Of a DNA stretch of 50,000 nucleotides, positions 27,355-45,149 are shown in pieces. The translations under genes were made by a program, and so were the position numbers. The stretch's first letter is position 1; each line of letters starts with the position of its first letter. Source of the DNA: Chrysomallon squamiferum (taxonomy: Eukaryota > Mollusca > Gastropoda > Neomphalida > Peltospiridae); NCBI GenBank assembly GCA_012295275.1, contig CM022669.1, forward strand, positions 14,515,172-14,565,171, given 5' to 3'. Below the pieces are notes generated by a model. That model saw only the letters and a list, made by a program, of their open reading frames with translations. It made no database searches and was not told the DNA's origin.

Positions 27355-27583
27355 GACAGATGATGGAAAGGACCCTGTCTTACCTGGTTACAGAATTCAC
27401 AAATCTGCCTCGCTGACGGTGAGGTACTTCTTCATTCGACACTACGCGAGTTTACAGGCGCAAGCAATTTGTTTGATCCGCGGCGGAGCGATGGCAGTTC
27501 TGAACACAAAGGAGAAATGGAACGTTGTCATTGACGACATCAAAGCAAATAAATGTAGGTGATTTTAAACCTCTTTTTATTGC

Positions 27584-27624
<41 letters not shown>

Positions 27625-27687
27625 TTTATTATTTATTATTTTATATACTAGGTGACTAGTAGTTTTTATTAATGTTATTACACTTTA

Positions 27688-27740
<53 letters not shown>

Positions 27741-28135
27741 GGCGTATATAAGTAAATAAATAAATAAATATATATATATATAATATTAATTGATTGAAAC
27801 TGATGTAGTTCCCACCAATAAGTATTTATGTATGCATGTATTTTATTTGCATGTGTGTGAGTGTGTGTACATTTTTTTTCTTCTTCATCTTCTTAGTGCT
27901 GAAGAATGAAGAAAAAGGATTCTACATCGGAGCCATATATGACGAAGTCTCTGGTGTCTACTACTGGACAAACAAACGCGAAATAGCGGATGAACTTGTC
28001 GAGAAAACTGAACGCAGTGGTCCTTGTGTCAAACTGACTGCAGTGGGCGAAACATTCAAAATTATGATTACAGACTGTTCCGAGGAATTGGCAATCATCT
28101 GTAACGTTGAGACACCATATACATTCGACGTTTGA
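26488..28135 (+). CDS. Secreted PAN/apple plus C-type-lectin-like protein, 3 exons
   Basis: Exons 26488-26785, 27360-27554 and 27897-28135 join in phase (1, 1) to give 243 residues. The start GCCATGG is a strong initiation context. Residues 1-18 (MVIIQITCFLLLLQDVCS) form a signal peptide. Residues about 20-99 look like a PAN/apple domain, with the spacing CAIFCADDVTCASFSY and a later KKCFLSS. Residues about 100-235 look like a C-type-lectin-like fold: QAICLIRGGAMAVLN, FYIGAIYDEVSGVYYWTNK, GPCVKL and DCSEELAIICNVE place the canonical cysteines. The EPN/QPD and WND calcium/sugar motifs are absent, so classical calcium-dependent sugar binding is unlikely. Known relatives in molluscs are mostly secreted recognition or matrix proteins; the role here is unknown. 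Poly(A) signal AATAAA at 28789. Confidence 0.85.
26847..26885. repeat. (CA)n microsatellite in intron 1
   Basis: CA run about 60 bp after the first donor of the PAN/lectin gene. Confidence 0.95.
27222..27354. repeat. (ATT)n tract abutting exon 2 acceptor
   Basis: About 130 bp of ATT with a few ATC interruptions. It ends only five bases before the first base of exon 2 (27360), so the repeat is effectively the polypyrimidine tract of this acceptor. Confidence 0.95.
27690..27740. repeat. (GT)n microsatellite in intron 2
   Basis: Uninterrupted GT run within the second intron of the PAN/lectin gene. Confidence 0.95.
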
Positions 28136-28350
28136 AAAAAATATTCCGTCCATAATAGCTTGTACCTCCATAGCTTAAAAGTTATAAAAGCAACAGCAGC
28201 AGTAACAGCACCAACAGCCGTGCTGAGGAACTGGCAGTTTTCTGTAACTTTGTGGTACCAAGTTTAGTCGCCCCTTGAAAAATATCCCATAGTTGTACGT
28301 CCACAGCATAAAAGTTATAAAAGCAACAGCAGCAGCAATAACTACAACAA
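28077..28350 (+). repeat. Tandem duplication of the PAN/lectin gene 3' end (about 143 bp)
   Basis: Sequence covering the last codons and early 3' UTR (from GAGGAATTGGCAATC at 28082) recurs at 28225 as GAGGAACTGGCAGTT. Both copies share the block CATAAAAGTTATAAAAGCAA or its near copy, followed by CAGCAGCAG. The second copy would encode a diverged lectin tail and a stop but lies downstream of the real stop codon. Confidence 0.85.
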
Positions 28351-29009
28351 CGACTGCTTCTACTACCACCATCATTACTACGAATATTATAACTATTTCC
28401 TGAAATAATAATAATAATAATAATAATAGAAGTAGCAGCAGCAGTATTATTAGTAGTAGTAGTAACAACAAAACGACAACAGAAACATCAATAATAATAA
28501 TAATAATATTAATAATAATAATAACAATAACAATAACAATAATAACAATACTATTACTACTACTATTATTTAATGTATTTTTATACGCTACAAACTGTAG
28601 CAAATACTCAGTATTCTTTATTACAACTATTTGCTGAGATAATTTTAATTTATATTATTTATTTCAGTGGCACTTCTTCTTTTTGAAAAGCTGTAACGAT
28701 TACTGTGAACAATTTTTTATTCAGACATTTTAATATTACAAGCTGCTATATATTACAGTGAATAATAACAAAGAACCTATGCACTCGAAATAAATCAATC
28801 CTGTACAACTGTGTGTTCTGTGGTTATTAAACGTGAGAAAGCACGTATTTATATGAAAGTTTATTTTTGTTTGCCACTGTATGCATCTTTGTCACACGGA
28901 CTACTGTAACAAGAATTATTTCATACGCCTCGTATTTTATTTCGTTTTCCAACCAGTCAGATTTTTCTTTATAATTAATTTTGATTGTAACGAGAACACC
29001 TTGATCTTA

Positions 29010-29513
29010 ATTTATACGGGCCATAATAATGTCGTCCCGTTTTGTGCTGCTGATGCATGTATACGTTTCTGAAAAAAAAAAAAAAAAAAAGTTTATTTTT
29101 AAAGTTACCCTATTCATAATAAAGGTACACTTTTCTGTTCAGCTATATAATTTTGTTACTGTTGTTGTGTTTTTTTTTACTCGTTTTTTTTGTTTGTTGT
29201 TGTTTTTTGGTTTTTAAAAAATAATATTTTGACCTACAGTAATGGTACCTATCCTATTTTGCAATAATATATATATATATATTTGTTTGATTTTTTGAAG
29301 AAAAAAAAATTTAATTGTAAAAGTTACATAATCCATAATAATGGTTCCTCCACATATTCTTTTATCTTATATATGTTTAAAAAAAAAAAAAGTATGTTTT
29401 TATTTTTAAAAGTTATATTTAAAAGTTACATCGTTAACAAAGGTAACTCATTTGGATCTGCAATCTGAAAACAAATCTATACTTAAACGTTAGGCCATCC
29501 GAAATAATCATAA

Positions 29514-29580
<67 letters not shown>

Positions 29581-29750
29581 TGTGTATCTATCTATCTATC
29601 TATCTATCTAACTATAAATATACATTATCCGTAATAATGGCCCCCTCGAAATCTCAAAAACAAAAACAAATAAATAAATAAATAAAAAAATTTCCTCTTA
29701 AACTTAGTTCATCCTTAATAATGGTACCCCCGCCTTTATGAACAAAAAAA
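29010..29750 (+). repeat. Degenerate about 90-100-bp repeat array with TAATAATGGTACC core
   Basis: A core resembling TCCATAATAATGGTACCCC recurs with changes at about 29020, 29115, 29238, 29332, 29433, 29629 and 29712, mostly preceded by AAAAGTTACA-like sequence. Spacing is mostly 82-100 bp, with larger gaps where microsatellites are inserted. Confidence 0.6.
29516..29612. repeat. (AAT)n then (TATC)n microsatellites
   Basis: About 64 bp of AAT units followed by a short TATC tetranucleotide run. Confidence 0.95.
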
Positions 29751-30058
29751 AAAAAAAAAAAAAAAGATAAAAGAAAAGAAAATAAACAAAAGAAAGTCGT
29801 TTGCGTATTTTGTTTGTTTAAAGCTGAATTAAGAAGGATGACAGAAACGCTTTCCTCATATCTCGATAGTGTGACACTGATAAAAGAATGACTAAAACAC
29901 GCACTGATCTAGTTCATGCAAAATATAGGTGATTGCGTTATCTGGCTTTTCTCACTGTCATCTTACATTCAGTCGACGATTTCGTGTCCGAGGTAAATGA
30001 GAACGTTGTTTGGTGAACTATTTCGTCTCGTTTAAAATCTTATTTTTAAGTTACAAAC

Positions 30059-33000
30059 ATGTGGACCTCTGTCATTACCGGCCTCGTTGTTCTGTTCGTG
30101 TGCGTTGTTGGTGAGTCTGTTTTAATTACTTTTATGAGTAAATGGGGGATGATACAACTGATCAAATATTCAAACAGTTTGTCACTGTCATCGTTTTATA
30201 AATAGTTATGAAATAAAAGGGCGTTGGCTCAATATACGTTGCTTATAATTTTTAATTTTTTATTATTATTGTTGTTGTTATTGTTGTTGTTGTTGTTGTT
30301 GTTGTTGTTATTATTATCATTATTATTATTATTTGTAATTATTAAAAAGGGAATTGTTACGGTTTTTTATATCGAAAATAAATTTCTTCCGATGACTTTA
30401 CCCATACGTTTTAAATCTTAATTAAATTCAGATTCATAATTTTTATTTTTAAATTCGTGCCATAAAATGAATAAATTAATGAAAAAATATTTCTAAACAT
30501 TTTAATAATAACTGTATTAGGTATTTTAATTTTTTTATTTTATTTTATTTTTTTATTGACGAGAATTGTAAGACAATGTCGCTACTCTTTTCCAGATTCG
30601 TTAGGCTAAGATCTCTAATAAATTTTTGTATCAAGTATTTTTCAAAATATTCTTCAAAAAGCAGCATAGTAGTGCAATTTAGGTTTCGGAATAAAAAAAA
30701 TTTAAACTTTTTTTTTTTTTTTATTTTTTTGTAATAACAGTCGATTTAACAATTCAGTCGGAAATAAAATATGCATTTATCAAATTGTCATGGTCCGTTT
30801 AGATAAATACACGTCCCATCACACATTATTAATTTATGGTACCCGTTCTAATACTGACGTCGTTATCTGCTCATAGTCTTGACATTTGGATATCGCCATT
30901 ACAAATAAACTTTTATTAACAGTTGCACTTCATTCAAGAAATAATCCCGTTATCAGCGGGGCATTACTAATACCCACTCCCAAAACGAAACTCTTATCAA
31001 GGAAGTGAAACAGATAGGTTGACTGATTTAATGATTTAAACTATGAAATGTAAAGCAATACTGTGTCAACAAAAATACACTAACATATTCGGGATTATGA
31101 AATAAAATGTTGTTACTATGCATTGATTATCTTAATTTACATTAGACAAGTATTTTAAAAGTAGTCTCATGGAACAGTCTATCAATCTAAGGCTTAAAAA
31201 ACATTTCAATATTCATTTACATTTCGCAAATTAATTTTCGTTCTGAAAGTTATTAAGATAAAAAATGGCGTCAACCCTTTTCTAAATATTTTAAACGTGT
31301 TTTATAATTATTTAAAGAATACTCAGTTTGCAGATGTTGCTACAGTATTTTAAATAAAAAAAAAAATAAAAAAAAAAAAAAAAAAAGAAAGAAAAAAAAA
31401 AATGCAGACAAATGATAAAAGAATTTCATATAAACAATATATATATATATATATATACCCATCTGGCTTAATATTTAAATTAGTTATCATGAAATGGCAA
31501 CTGTTTTTATTAAGATACACATTTCTGCAAACACTTTTTTAACCTCAGCTAGTAATTTTAACCTCAGAATATTACCTTTACAGAGACAGCATCAACAAAT
31601 ACGCCATCAACTACAACTAACAATACTCTGCAATACTCGTCATCTCCGAAGAATGTTACCAATACAACCACAGCATCAATAAATTCTACACCATACAACA
31701 ATATAGCAACGAATACGTCAATAAATACTTCAGCTGCAACTGCATCAACAACCACACGTTCATCTACCACGGTAATTACTCCTACAAAACGATCAGCTAC
31801 TGCAGCGTCTAGTGTATCTGTATCCAATAAAGCTTCAGTTACAACTGTGATAACTACAACAGCTAATCTAACAACAAAAGCTACTTCAACAACAAACCAA
31901 ATGACTTCGACTACAGTAAAACCTGAAAGTACAGTCAACCACACAAACAGTGTAACTCCCTCGTCTATTAAAACCCAAACAAGCACACATTCTCCAACCT
32001 CTGTGACGTCAAGGAAAGTAACAACCGAAAACAAAACTACCAGCTCAGGCGTGGTTACAACAAATACAAGTTTTATCACTTCTACTGCATCACCGAAGAC
32101 AGTTGTTGCCTCTGCATCTACAAATGTCACCGCAACGCCAACGACATCAACAATTAAAAACTACAACAGCAAACTGAATCAATCAACATTTTCTAGAGTG
32201 AATACAACAAATACAAGTTTTGTCACTTCTACTGCATCACCGAAGACAGTTGTTGCCTCTGCATCTATAAATGTCACCGCAACGCCAACGACATCAACAA
32301 TTAATACCACAACAGCAACACTGAATCAATCAACAACGTCTAGAGCGAATACCCAGTCACCAACAACCATGTCAAAAGAACAAACAAAAACTCAGCCAGG
32401 AAACACTAAAGGTATAACATCTTCTTATTACGTAGCGAATATTGATATTGTTTAAAACACAGATTCGTTTCTACAATTAACCTATCGTCCAGGCCTTAAC
32501 AAACTGATTCTGTTACTATAAGAACTGGGAAATTCACCTATAGTTTGCGACGGACGCGCCCGCTGACTTGTCAGAAAGCGTGCCCGTCGCAACGTGCTTC
32601 ACAACAGCTTGCTCTGATTAGTTAATTTTTTTCCTATCCTATCCTATAGTTAACCAATCGAATCGGTATGATGTTCATGCATACATACTCACATCTGCAG
32701 AGGAGAATTTTATTTTTAGTATTTTTTAAAAAGAATTTATTGATCTATTTTTTGTTTTGTTTTTTTTTGTTTGTTTATTTATGTGTTTTATTGTATTTTA
32801 TTTATTTATTTATTTATTTATTTTGTTATTATTTATTATTATTATTATTATTTTTTTTCATATTTTCTAGTTAATTCTCAGTTATTATTGACATTATAAT
32901 ATTCATGATTATGGCAGCAACGAAAACACAACATTATTTCTCGTCATTATTTTTCGTCACTCATACGATGTCTTTATTACTGCTACATTTCAGCGGCTAC

Positions 33001-33307
33001 CACAACTTCAGAAAGCAAAAGGACGAATTCCACAGCTCTGATTATAGGCGTCAGCTCAGCCGCGGGCGTTTTGCTCATCGGTGCTGTCGTCGTTTTCGTT
33101 GTTTCACGAAGGAAATCGAGAAAGAAAAGTCACATGAGATACGTGGCCGACGACATCGACTTGGAGTCAACAGTCAGAGCCAACAGCGTTATCTTTATCG
33201 CAGAACAATTTGTAGCTGGAAATTATCTCCACGAAGCCACAGGTCAAAGTGGAAGAGCAGAAGACATTAAAAACAGCGATGAACAGTGCGTGATCCAGCA
33301 CGAATAG
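30059..33307 (+). CDS. Mucin-like Thr/Ser-rich single-pass membrane glycoprotein, 3 exons
   Basis: Exons 30059-30110, 31584-32411 and 32994-33307 join in phase (1, 1) into 397 residues. Exon 1 encodes a signal peptide (MWTSVITGLVVLFVCVVG). Exon 2 encodes about 276 residues dominated by Thr, Ser, Ala and Asn, with many N-glycosylation sequons (NTS, NVT, NTT, NQS) and dense likely O-glycosylation; it contains a 49-residue direct repeat. Exon 3 gives a short Thr-rich stem, a transmembrane helix (ALIIGVSSAAGVLLIGAVVV region), a basic stop-transfer stretch RRKSRKKS and a cytoplasmic tail of about 60 residues ending CVIQHE. No adhesive or enzyme domain is visible. It may be a cell-surface mucin or the stalk of a receptor; the family is not recognised. 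No Cys lies in the ectodomain read, which argues against folded extracellular domains. Confidence 0.85.
32051..32344 (+). repeat. 147-bp coding tandem duplication in mucin exon
   Basis: Two nearly identical copies, starting at 32051 and 32198, encode 49 residues each (for example STASPKTVVASAS in both). The period is a multiple of three, so the frame is kept. Few differences between copies indicate a recent duplication. Confidence 0.93.
32547..32590. other. GC-rich imperfect hairpin in mucin intron 2
   Basis: GCGACGGACGCGC pairs with GCGTGCCCGTCGC (two mismatches), and inside it CTGAC/GTCAG form a second perfect stem around TT. This GC-rich palindrome stands out in an AT-rich intron and lies directly before a copy of the interspersed CAACAGCTTGCTCTGATTAG sequence. 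Confidence 0.75.
32594..32632 (+). repeat. Interspersed repeat copy A
   Basis: Contains CAACAGCTTGCTCTGATTAG at 32602-32621 followed by TTAATTTTTTT. The same 20 bases occur at 44440 and 47522. Confidence 0.85.
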
Positions 33308-39295
<5,988 letters not shown>

Positions 39296-42200
39296 CAACC
39301 ACAAAAATATAAAAACAGACTTATGAAATATCTTGAATTATGCATGGTTTGATCCATGAACATAAAAGAAAATCCTATAATTGAAAAGGATTGACTGAAT
39401 ACTAATGAGATATACAAGATTCGACAAGATTCAGGGAATTTTATGATAATTTAAACCATAATGTCGAACTGTTTTAAATATATGACGAGAAGAAAATGTG
39501 TTATTTAATTCGCATTCTGCATATTTTAGACAACCAGATATGTGATTTTAGTTTTAAATTGTTCTATTTCTTCCATTAAAATATGCAAACGCAACTGATA
39601 TATGAGTAAAGCTGCTAGTTCTCGCTTGTTTTCGAGTTTGAATAAAGGTCATAGCTCTCTCATTACCGCTTGTATAGATAGTACGTCTAATAAATTAATA
39701 TTTTAAAATAAAATAACCTTTTAAATATTAAATATGTTGCCGAACATACATTCTTGTAATGCAAGACAATTAGCTATCGACTACTGGAACATCCTTAAAT
39801 ACCTTCAAAATGAAGAAAAATGTCTTAATCAACGATAAATCTGTTTCGTTCTTCAACATGTAGCTGAAATGGAGTTACTTGCCCCTACTCTAATGAAATA
39901 GATTTTAGGCAGAACTTTTTTAAATGGTGCATTATAAATAATAATTTTATGTATTTTGACTGTATAATCACACTTTGAAAAATATAAAAAAAAATCAAGT
40001 AAAAAAAATATAAACTGAAACCATAAAAATGTTCTTATTTTATATCTTCGTGTTTTGAATACGCTGTCTTGTAAACTGATATATTTTAATTCTTTTGGGA
40101 TATTTTGCTCAATTTATACTAAAGTGACTTTCGTTTCATTTTTTTTATTTTTATTTTATTATTATTATTATTATTATTATTACATCTTATTTTTCTTCTT
40201 CTTTTTTTTTTAATTAATTAATTAATTTATTTTATTTTTTATTTTTTATGCATCATTCTGGAAAATTCCAGATTCACCAAAAAAAAAAAAAAAAAAACAA
40301 CAACAACAAAAATTTCTGCAGAATATATCACAGTGCGTGTTTCATCTTGAAGAAAGTTTGAGATGGCTTGTCTTCAATAATTCTTTTTTCCATTTCCTGT
40401 ATTAGCTGTACAAAAAACACCACAATCACGTGTTTATTTTTACTTTTATTTCGTGAACCAAAAATCTCGTTAGTCTTCTGTCTGGTTTCTTATTAAAATA
40501 TTTATATCTAGTTTCCGAAACGAGATGAAAAAGAAAGCCATTTCTATCTTCTTGATTTTTTTTTTTTTTTTATTATTAATCAGTTTCTAAGTTTTGTTTA
40601 TTGTCAGAGGCGATTTTCTTAAGACAGAATTCTCTGCTGGTTATTCTAATAACATTTGAAAACATACTGAATTTTTTTTTTATATATATATTTTGATATT
40701 TACTTTTCGTTTTGGTTATGTTTTACATTTATTTATTCTTATTTATTTCTTTATTTTTTTTAAAACAGATTTCATTTTTTTTTTTTTTTTTTTTGTTAAC
40801 AAAAGTTTTATAATTAGGGTAAAAACGTGATAGTTATCGAAATAAATTTTTACTTTTTTAATTAAAAAAAAAGCCTGACATTTAAATCATTTTTGCAGAA
40901 GAATATTTCAGATTCCATGTAGGAAAATAAATGTCGCAAAAACTTATAAATTTTTTATGAAATTCCCACTATAAAAGTACAAACAATTTTCTACTCCCGT
41001 AACATGAAGTACATAAAAATCTATACCAAACAAAAAAAAAATTGTATTCTACTGTGTATTGGTTGTGTAATACTTGGGTAATTCAGTAACAGACAGAAAT
41101 ATTTAAAATTAAAATACACCAACACAAAAGAACCAGGTAAAATATAAATAAAAACACGAGCATTTTCGTGAATCAGTATAAATATGTCATGGTAAAAATA
41201 TTTTATTTCATGTTTCAAAAACATTTTTCCATCAGAAAACATTCAACCAAGCCTTTCAGTTGGTGTAGCATCTAATGTCAATACATAATTTTTTTCCACC
41301 AATTAAAACACAGTATTAACCTAAAGCAATTTGTTTATGCCATGCATAATCAAATTAGATTATGATTTGAAGCAACTGTAAGCAAATCCTGTAAATCAAT
41401 ATATCACAATTCTTTTTTTCAGTATTTAATCTGTTAAATAATTCGTTTTAACTGCATCTTTGCACACAGATGATGTTTACATAGAATACGACGACATAAT
41501 AATGTCTACAGATTAAATTAGCTTCTTTTAACATTGGAATTTACTAAATCTAATAGCTCGAGATTGCTTAGATAATAAGATAAAAGCCAAGAATGTAAAC
41601 TTAAAATTACGAAATAAATATTGGTTTGAACAGTGTTCATTAATATTACTGTTCATTAATATTACTGACGTATATTTAAAATTATAATCGAGTTTCTGAT
41701 TCGGTTTTGCTCAAGTATTTATTATTGGTTAATATGTTACGTAGTCCAATGTTGCCCATGACAAGCATACTATAAGGGTTTTTTCCGACAAAAGTGCATC
41801 TAAAATTATCATATAATTTATACCGATAAATAAGAAATTTTCTGAAAAAAAAAAAGATGTATGTTTTTATACCACACACTCCCTTCAAAATAACTTTAGC
41901 AAATTAGTGATGCCAGACCTAAAACTTTCATAAGATGATGTCTAAGTTAAATCTGTCATCAGACCTTCTGAATACTCGGGTTGCTGCAACATTCTTTTTA
42001 GCTGGATCAGCTACTGGGATATTTGTAAAGCAGCACCTAAATGTTTGTTAATCTTGGGCCAGAGGATTTAGGGCAACTCGAGATGGGCTTTTATTATTAA
42101 CACTGTGGTACTGCTTCTGCTACTGATACTGATACAACTACTTCTGTTAATAAGAACAAGAACAACGACAACAGCAACAGTAACAGCGTTAGTGGCAACA

Positions 42201-42306
42201 ACAAAAATAATAAAGAAGAAGCAGTAGAAGAACTACTTCTGCAAAAAGAAAAGGAAAACTGCAGCAGGAAAAATAATGACAACAGCAGCAGCATCAGTAG
42301 CAGCAA

Positions 42307-42338
<32 letters not shown>

Positions 42339-42718
42339 ACAACAATAATAATAACAATAACACTAACAATAACAACAACAACAACAACAATAATAATAAC
42401 AATGCCCTTAAAGCGCACACGCAACAAAACAAACAAAGAATCATACTTAATAAATTATTAACGGTATTGCAAACACAAGTTATGACTTATCGTCCGGTAA
42501 TCTAAACGATTATCTATAAAGGAAAATGTCAAGAGCTTTTTATTTGTCTTTGATGTTGTTAACAGGCTAACGGAACGTATTCTGCTTCCCACTGACTGTA
42601 AAATATTCTCTCTGTGATGTCTCCGTGTCGTAATGATCACAAATGTAAGAGATATAATTAGGTCTCGATTTGTGATGGCCTGATAGTAATGTCGCCAATT
42701 AAAGAAAGTTAAGCGAAA

Positions 42719-42739
42719 TCTCTCTCTCTTTCTCTCTCG

Positions 42740-42836
<97 letters not shown>
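42719..42836. repeat. (CT)n microsatellite
   Basis: About 118 bp of CT with two early interruptions. Confidence 0.97.
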
Positions 42837-44071
42837 GCTGTGTGTGCATAAAATACACCCTTTATAAGAACGAAGTTTCTAGGAGTCAGGAACTTTTTCA
42901 GATTTTTCAGTATAAGGAACGGACACCCCGATAATGAAATCCATTTGTATTTCATTTACAGCTGATACAGATAGTCTGCAAGTATTTGTATGTAATATTT
43001 CTAATAAATTTATGAATGAAATAAAGCATCTGTATGTAAATTATCGGAAAACAATAAGTTGTCACCTTGTCGTCTGCTTAGGAAAGGTTCCGGAGGATTT
43101 CGGAGGATTTCGTAGGTTTTTGCTCAATCCGTATTATTTTGGAGATATAACTTACATTTTAAACCAGATGACGGTTTATTGATCTAAATGCTTACATTAA
43201 ACTAAGTTACAAACTATTTTGTTGTAGTGTATATACTGTCTTTTCGCAATCTTGTTCATACGTGGTATTCGATTTATGGAACGACGGTAGAATTATTATT
43301 GACTGTCATGAATTATTGATAGCAATATGACAAAGCAAAAATTGTGTAACGTTGTATAATATATGAATAGTTTGTATTATTATCACTGTTGTTGTTGTCG
43401 TCGTTGTCATTGTTCTTGTAGCTGTTACGGTTTAATCTGAAACAACAAAAAGTGAAATTTATTTTCACAAATTTCACAAATATTTTAATTTTACCTAAAC
43501 ATTGTACACGTATCATTTAAAATGGTATTAATAAGTGTACTTGTTGTTTGTACATTTTCCAAACACATAAGCAAATTTCTGCATTTAATTTATCATATGC
43601 TCTTTCAAATATTATGAAATAAAGTGCGATATGCGTTTACTGTCAGACCAAAAAAATTTACTAATTAATTGCATGCAACTTTTTTCTTTCTTATCAATAT
43701 CTAATTCATATTGATTAATTACAAATAAAACATCCATTAAATCTCTCTTTATTTATTTACAACACTCTCTCTCTCTGTAAAGAGAAACTCACGAGAGTAT
43801 CAAGGAAAAAGAACTCAGACACTCGCCAGGAAAGCAAACATTTGATAATTATCTTCTTCGATCAGCTGAAATAAAACCGTTTTAATAAGACGTTGACGCA
43901 GAGAGATCGTTGCCTGTGTATAAAGTCTTGTTCCAGACGTATTGATCTCGTTAAGAACTGACTGTCCTCAGTAAATCATGTTTCTGCTCTAATGCACACA
44001 TATCCATATCAACACCCCCGCTCATAGACACACAGACACACACACTCACACGCGCACATATAAACACACAT

Positions 44072-44119
<48 letters not shown>

Positions 44120-44139
44120 TCAGACACTTAATCTATCGT

Positions 44140-44375
44140 CATGTCTGTCTATCTATCTACCTATCTAATCTGTCTATCTGTCTGTCTGTCTATCTATCTA
44201 CCTATCTAATCTGTCTATCTGTCTGTCTGTCTATCTAGCTATCTGTCTGTCTGTCTATCTTTCTTTCTATCTCTGCCTGTCTTTCTACCTACCTTAACTA
44301 TCTGTATATACATCTGTCTGTCTGTCAGTCTATCTCTCTATATATCTGCTTACCTACCTACCTACCTACCTACCT
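44140..44375. repeat. (CTAT)n/(CTGT)n tetranucleotide array
   Basis: Interleaved CTAT, CTGT and CCTA tetranucleotides, with a larger unit (TATCTATCTACCTATCTAAT) repeated at about 44151 and 44190. Confidence 0.9.
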
Positions 44376-44430
44376 ACTTATCTAAGTATATACATGCTAC
44401 ATCCACAAACTGGTATATAAACACACAGAG

Positions 44431-44480
44431 AGACATGCACAACAGCTTGCTCTGATTAGCACGTTCATTTTTTTTTTCAG
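44431..44480 (+). repeat. Interspersed repeat copy B
   Basis: CAACAGCTTGCTCTGATTAG at 44440-44459, preceded by GACATGC and followed by CACGTTCATTTTTTT. Confidence 0.88.
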
Positions 44481-44673
44481 TTTCAGTTTCATGCACACAA
44501 TCACAGACTCATATTTACGTGTACGAATCCGGCCCCATCAAAGACAGATGACTTTCTCTTGAATGGTTCTTTAATGAAGCATGTCACAAATTAACTACAG
44601 CCGCTGAATCCTTTAGTGTTTAGAGTGTAAACATAATATTTTAATAATTATAACAGACAGTGTTGTAAAATTG

Positions 44674-44704
<31 letters not shown>

Positions 44705-44855
44705 AAATGAGTTCGGTATTAAAAAGAAAGATCCAGTTTTAAGTTTGCTTTTGTTTTTTTGGGACAGTTTAGTAAAATAAAAAAAATAAAATACAAACAT
44801 TATTCCCACGCAATAAGTCCTTTTATTGTAATGTATTCACACCAATGTTCAGATA

Positions 44856-44859
<4 letters not shown>

Positions 44860-44948
<89 letters not shown>

Positions 44949-44957
44949 ACACACGCA
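44860..44957. repeat. (CA)n microsatellite
   Basis: Nearly pure CA run, about 98 bp, with a TA and a CG interruption at the end. Confidence 0.97.
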
Positions 44958-45109
44958 CACATATGGATAAAAAAAAAAGATCCATGTTATGAACTAATTT
45001 TCATCAATAAACAAGCAGAAAAAAAGGTGAAAATACGAGAGAAAGAAAAACAAGGATCTTTAACAACTTAGTCATTTCACTGTTAGGAAATTCTTCATGA
45101 TTGAAAAAA

Positions 45110-45149
<40 letters not shown>

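Larger units (their letters stand above)
28136..30058. other. 3' UTR and intergenic region, repeat-rich
   Basis: After the PAN/lectin stop there are CAG/AAT/TAG trinucleotide runs (28190-28570), a poly(A) signal at 28789, then a degenerate repeat array (about 29010-29750), an (AAT)n run at 29516-29579 and (TATC)n at 29587-29612. No coding sequence is visible. Confidence 0.7.

Noticed and set aside
31564-32130. 188-codon minus-strand Val-rich frame
   Set aside because: Shadow of the mucin exon (ACA/ACT codons read as TGT/AGT complements); the plus strand splices in phase to a membrane helix.
42934-43182. 82-codon frame with an AG before CTGATACAG
   Set aside because: No resemblance to a known family, no partner exons in phase, AT-rich composition.
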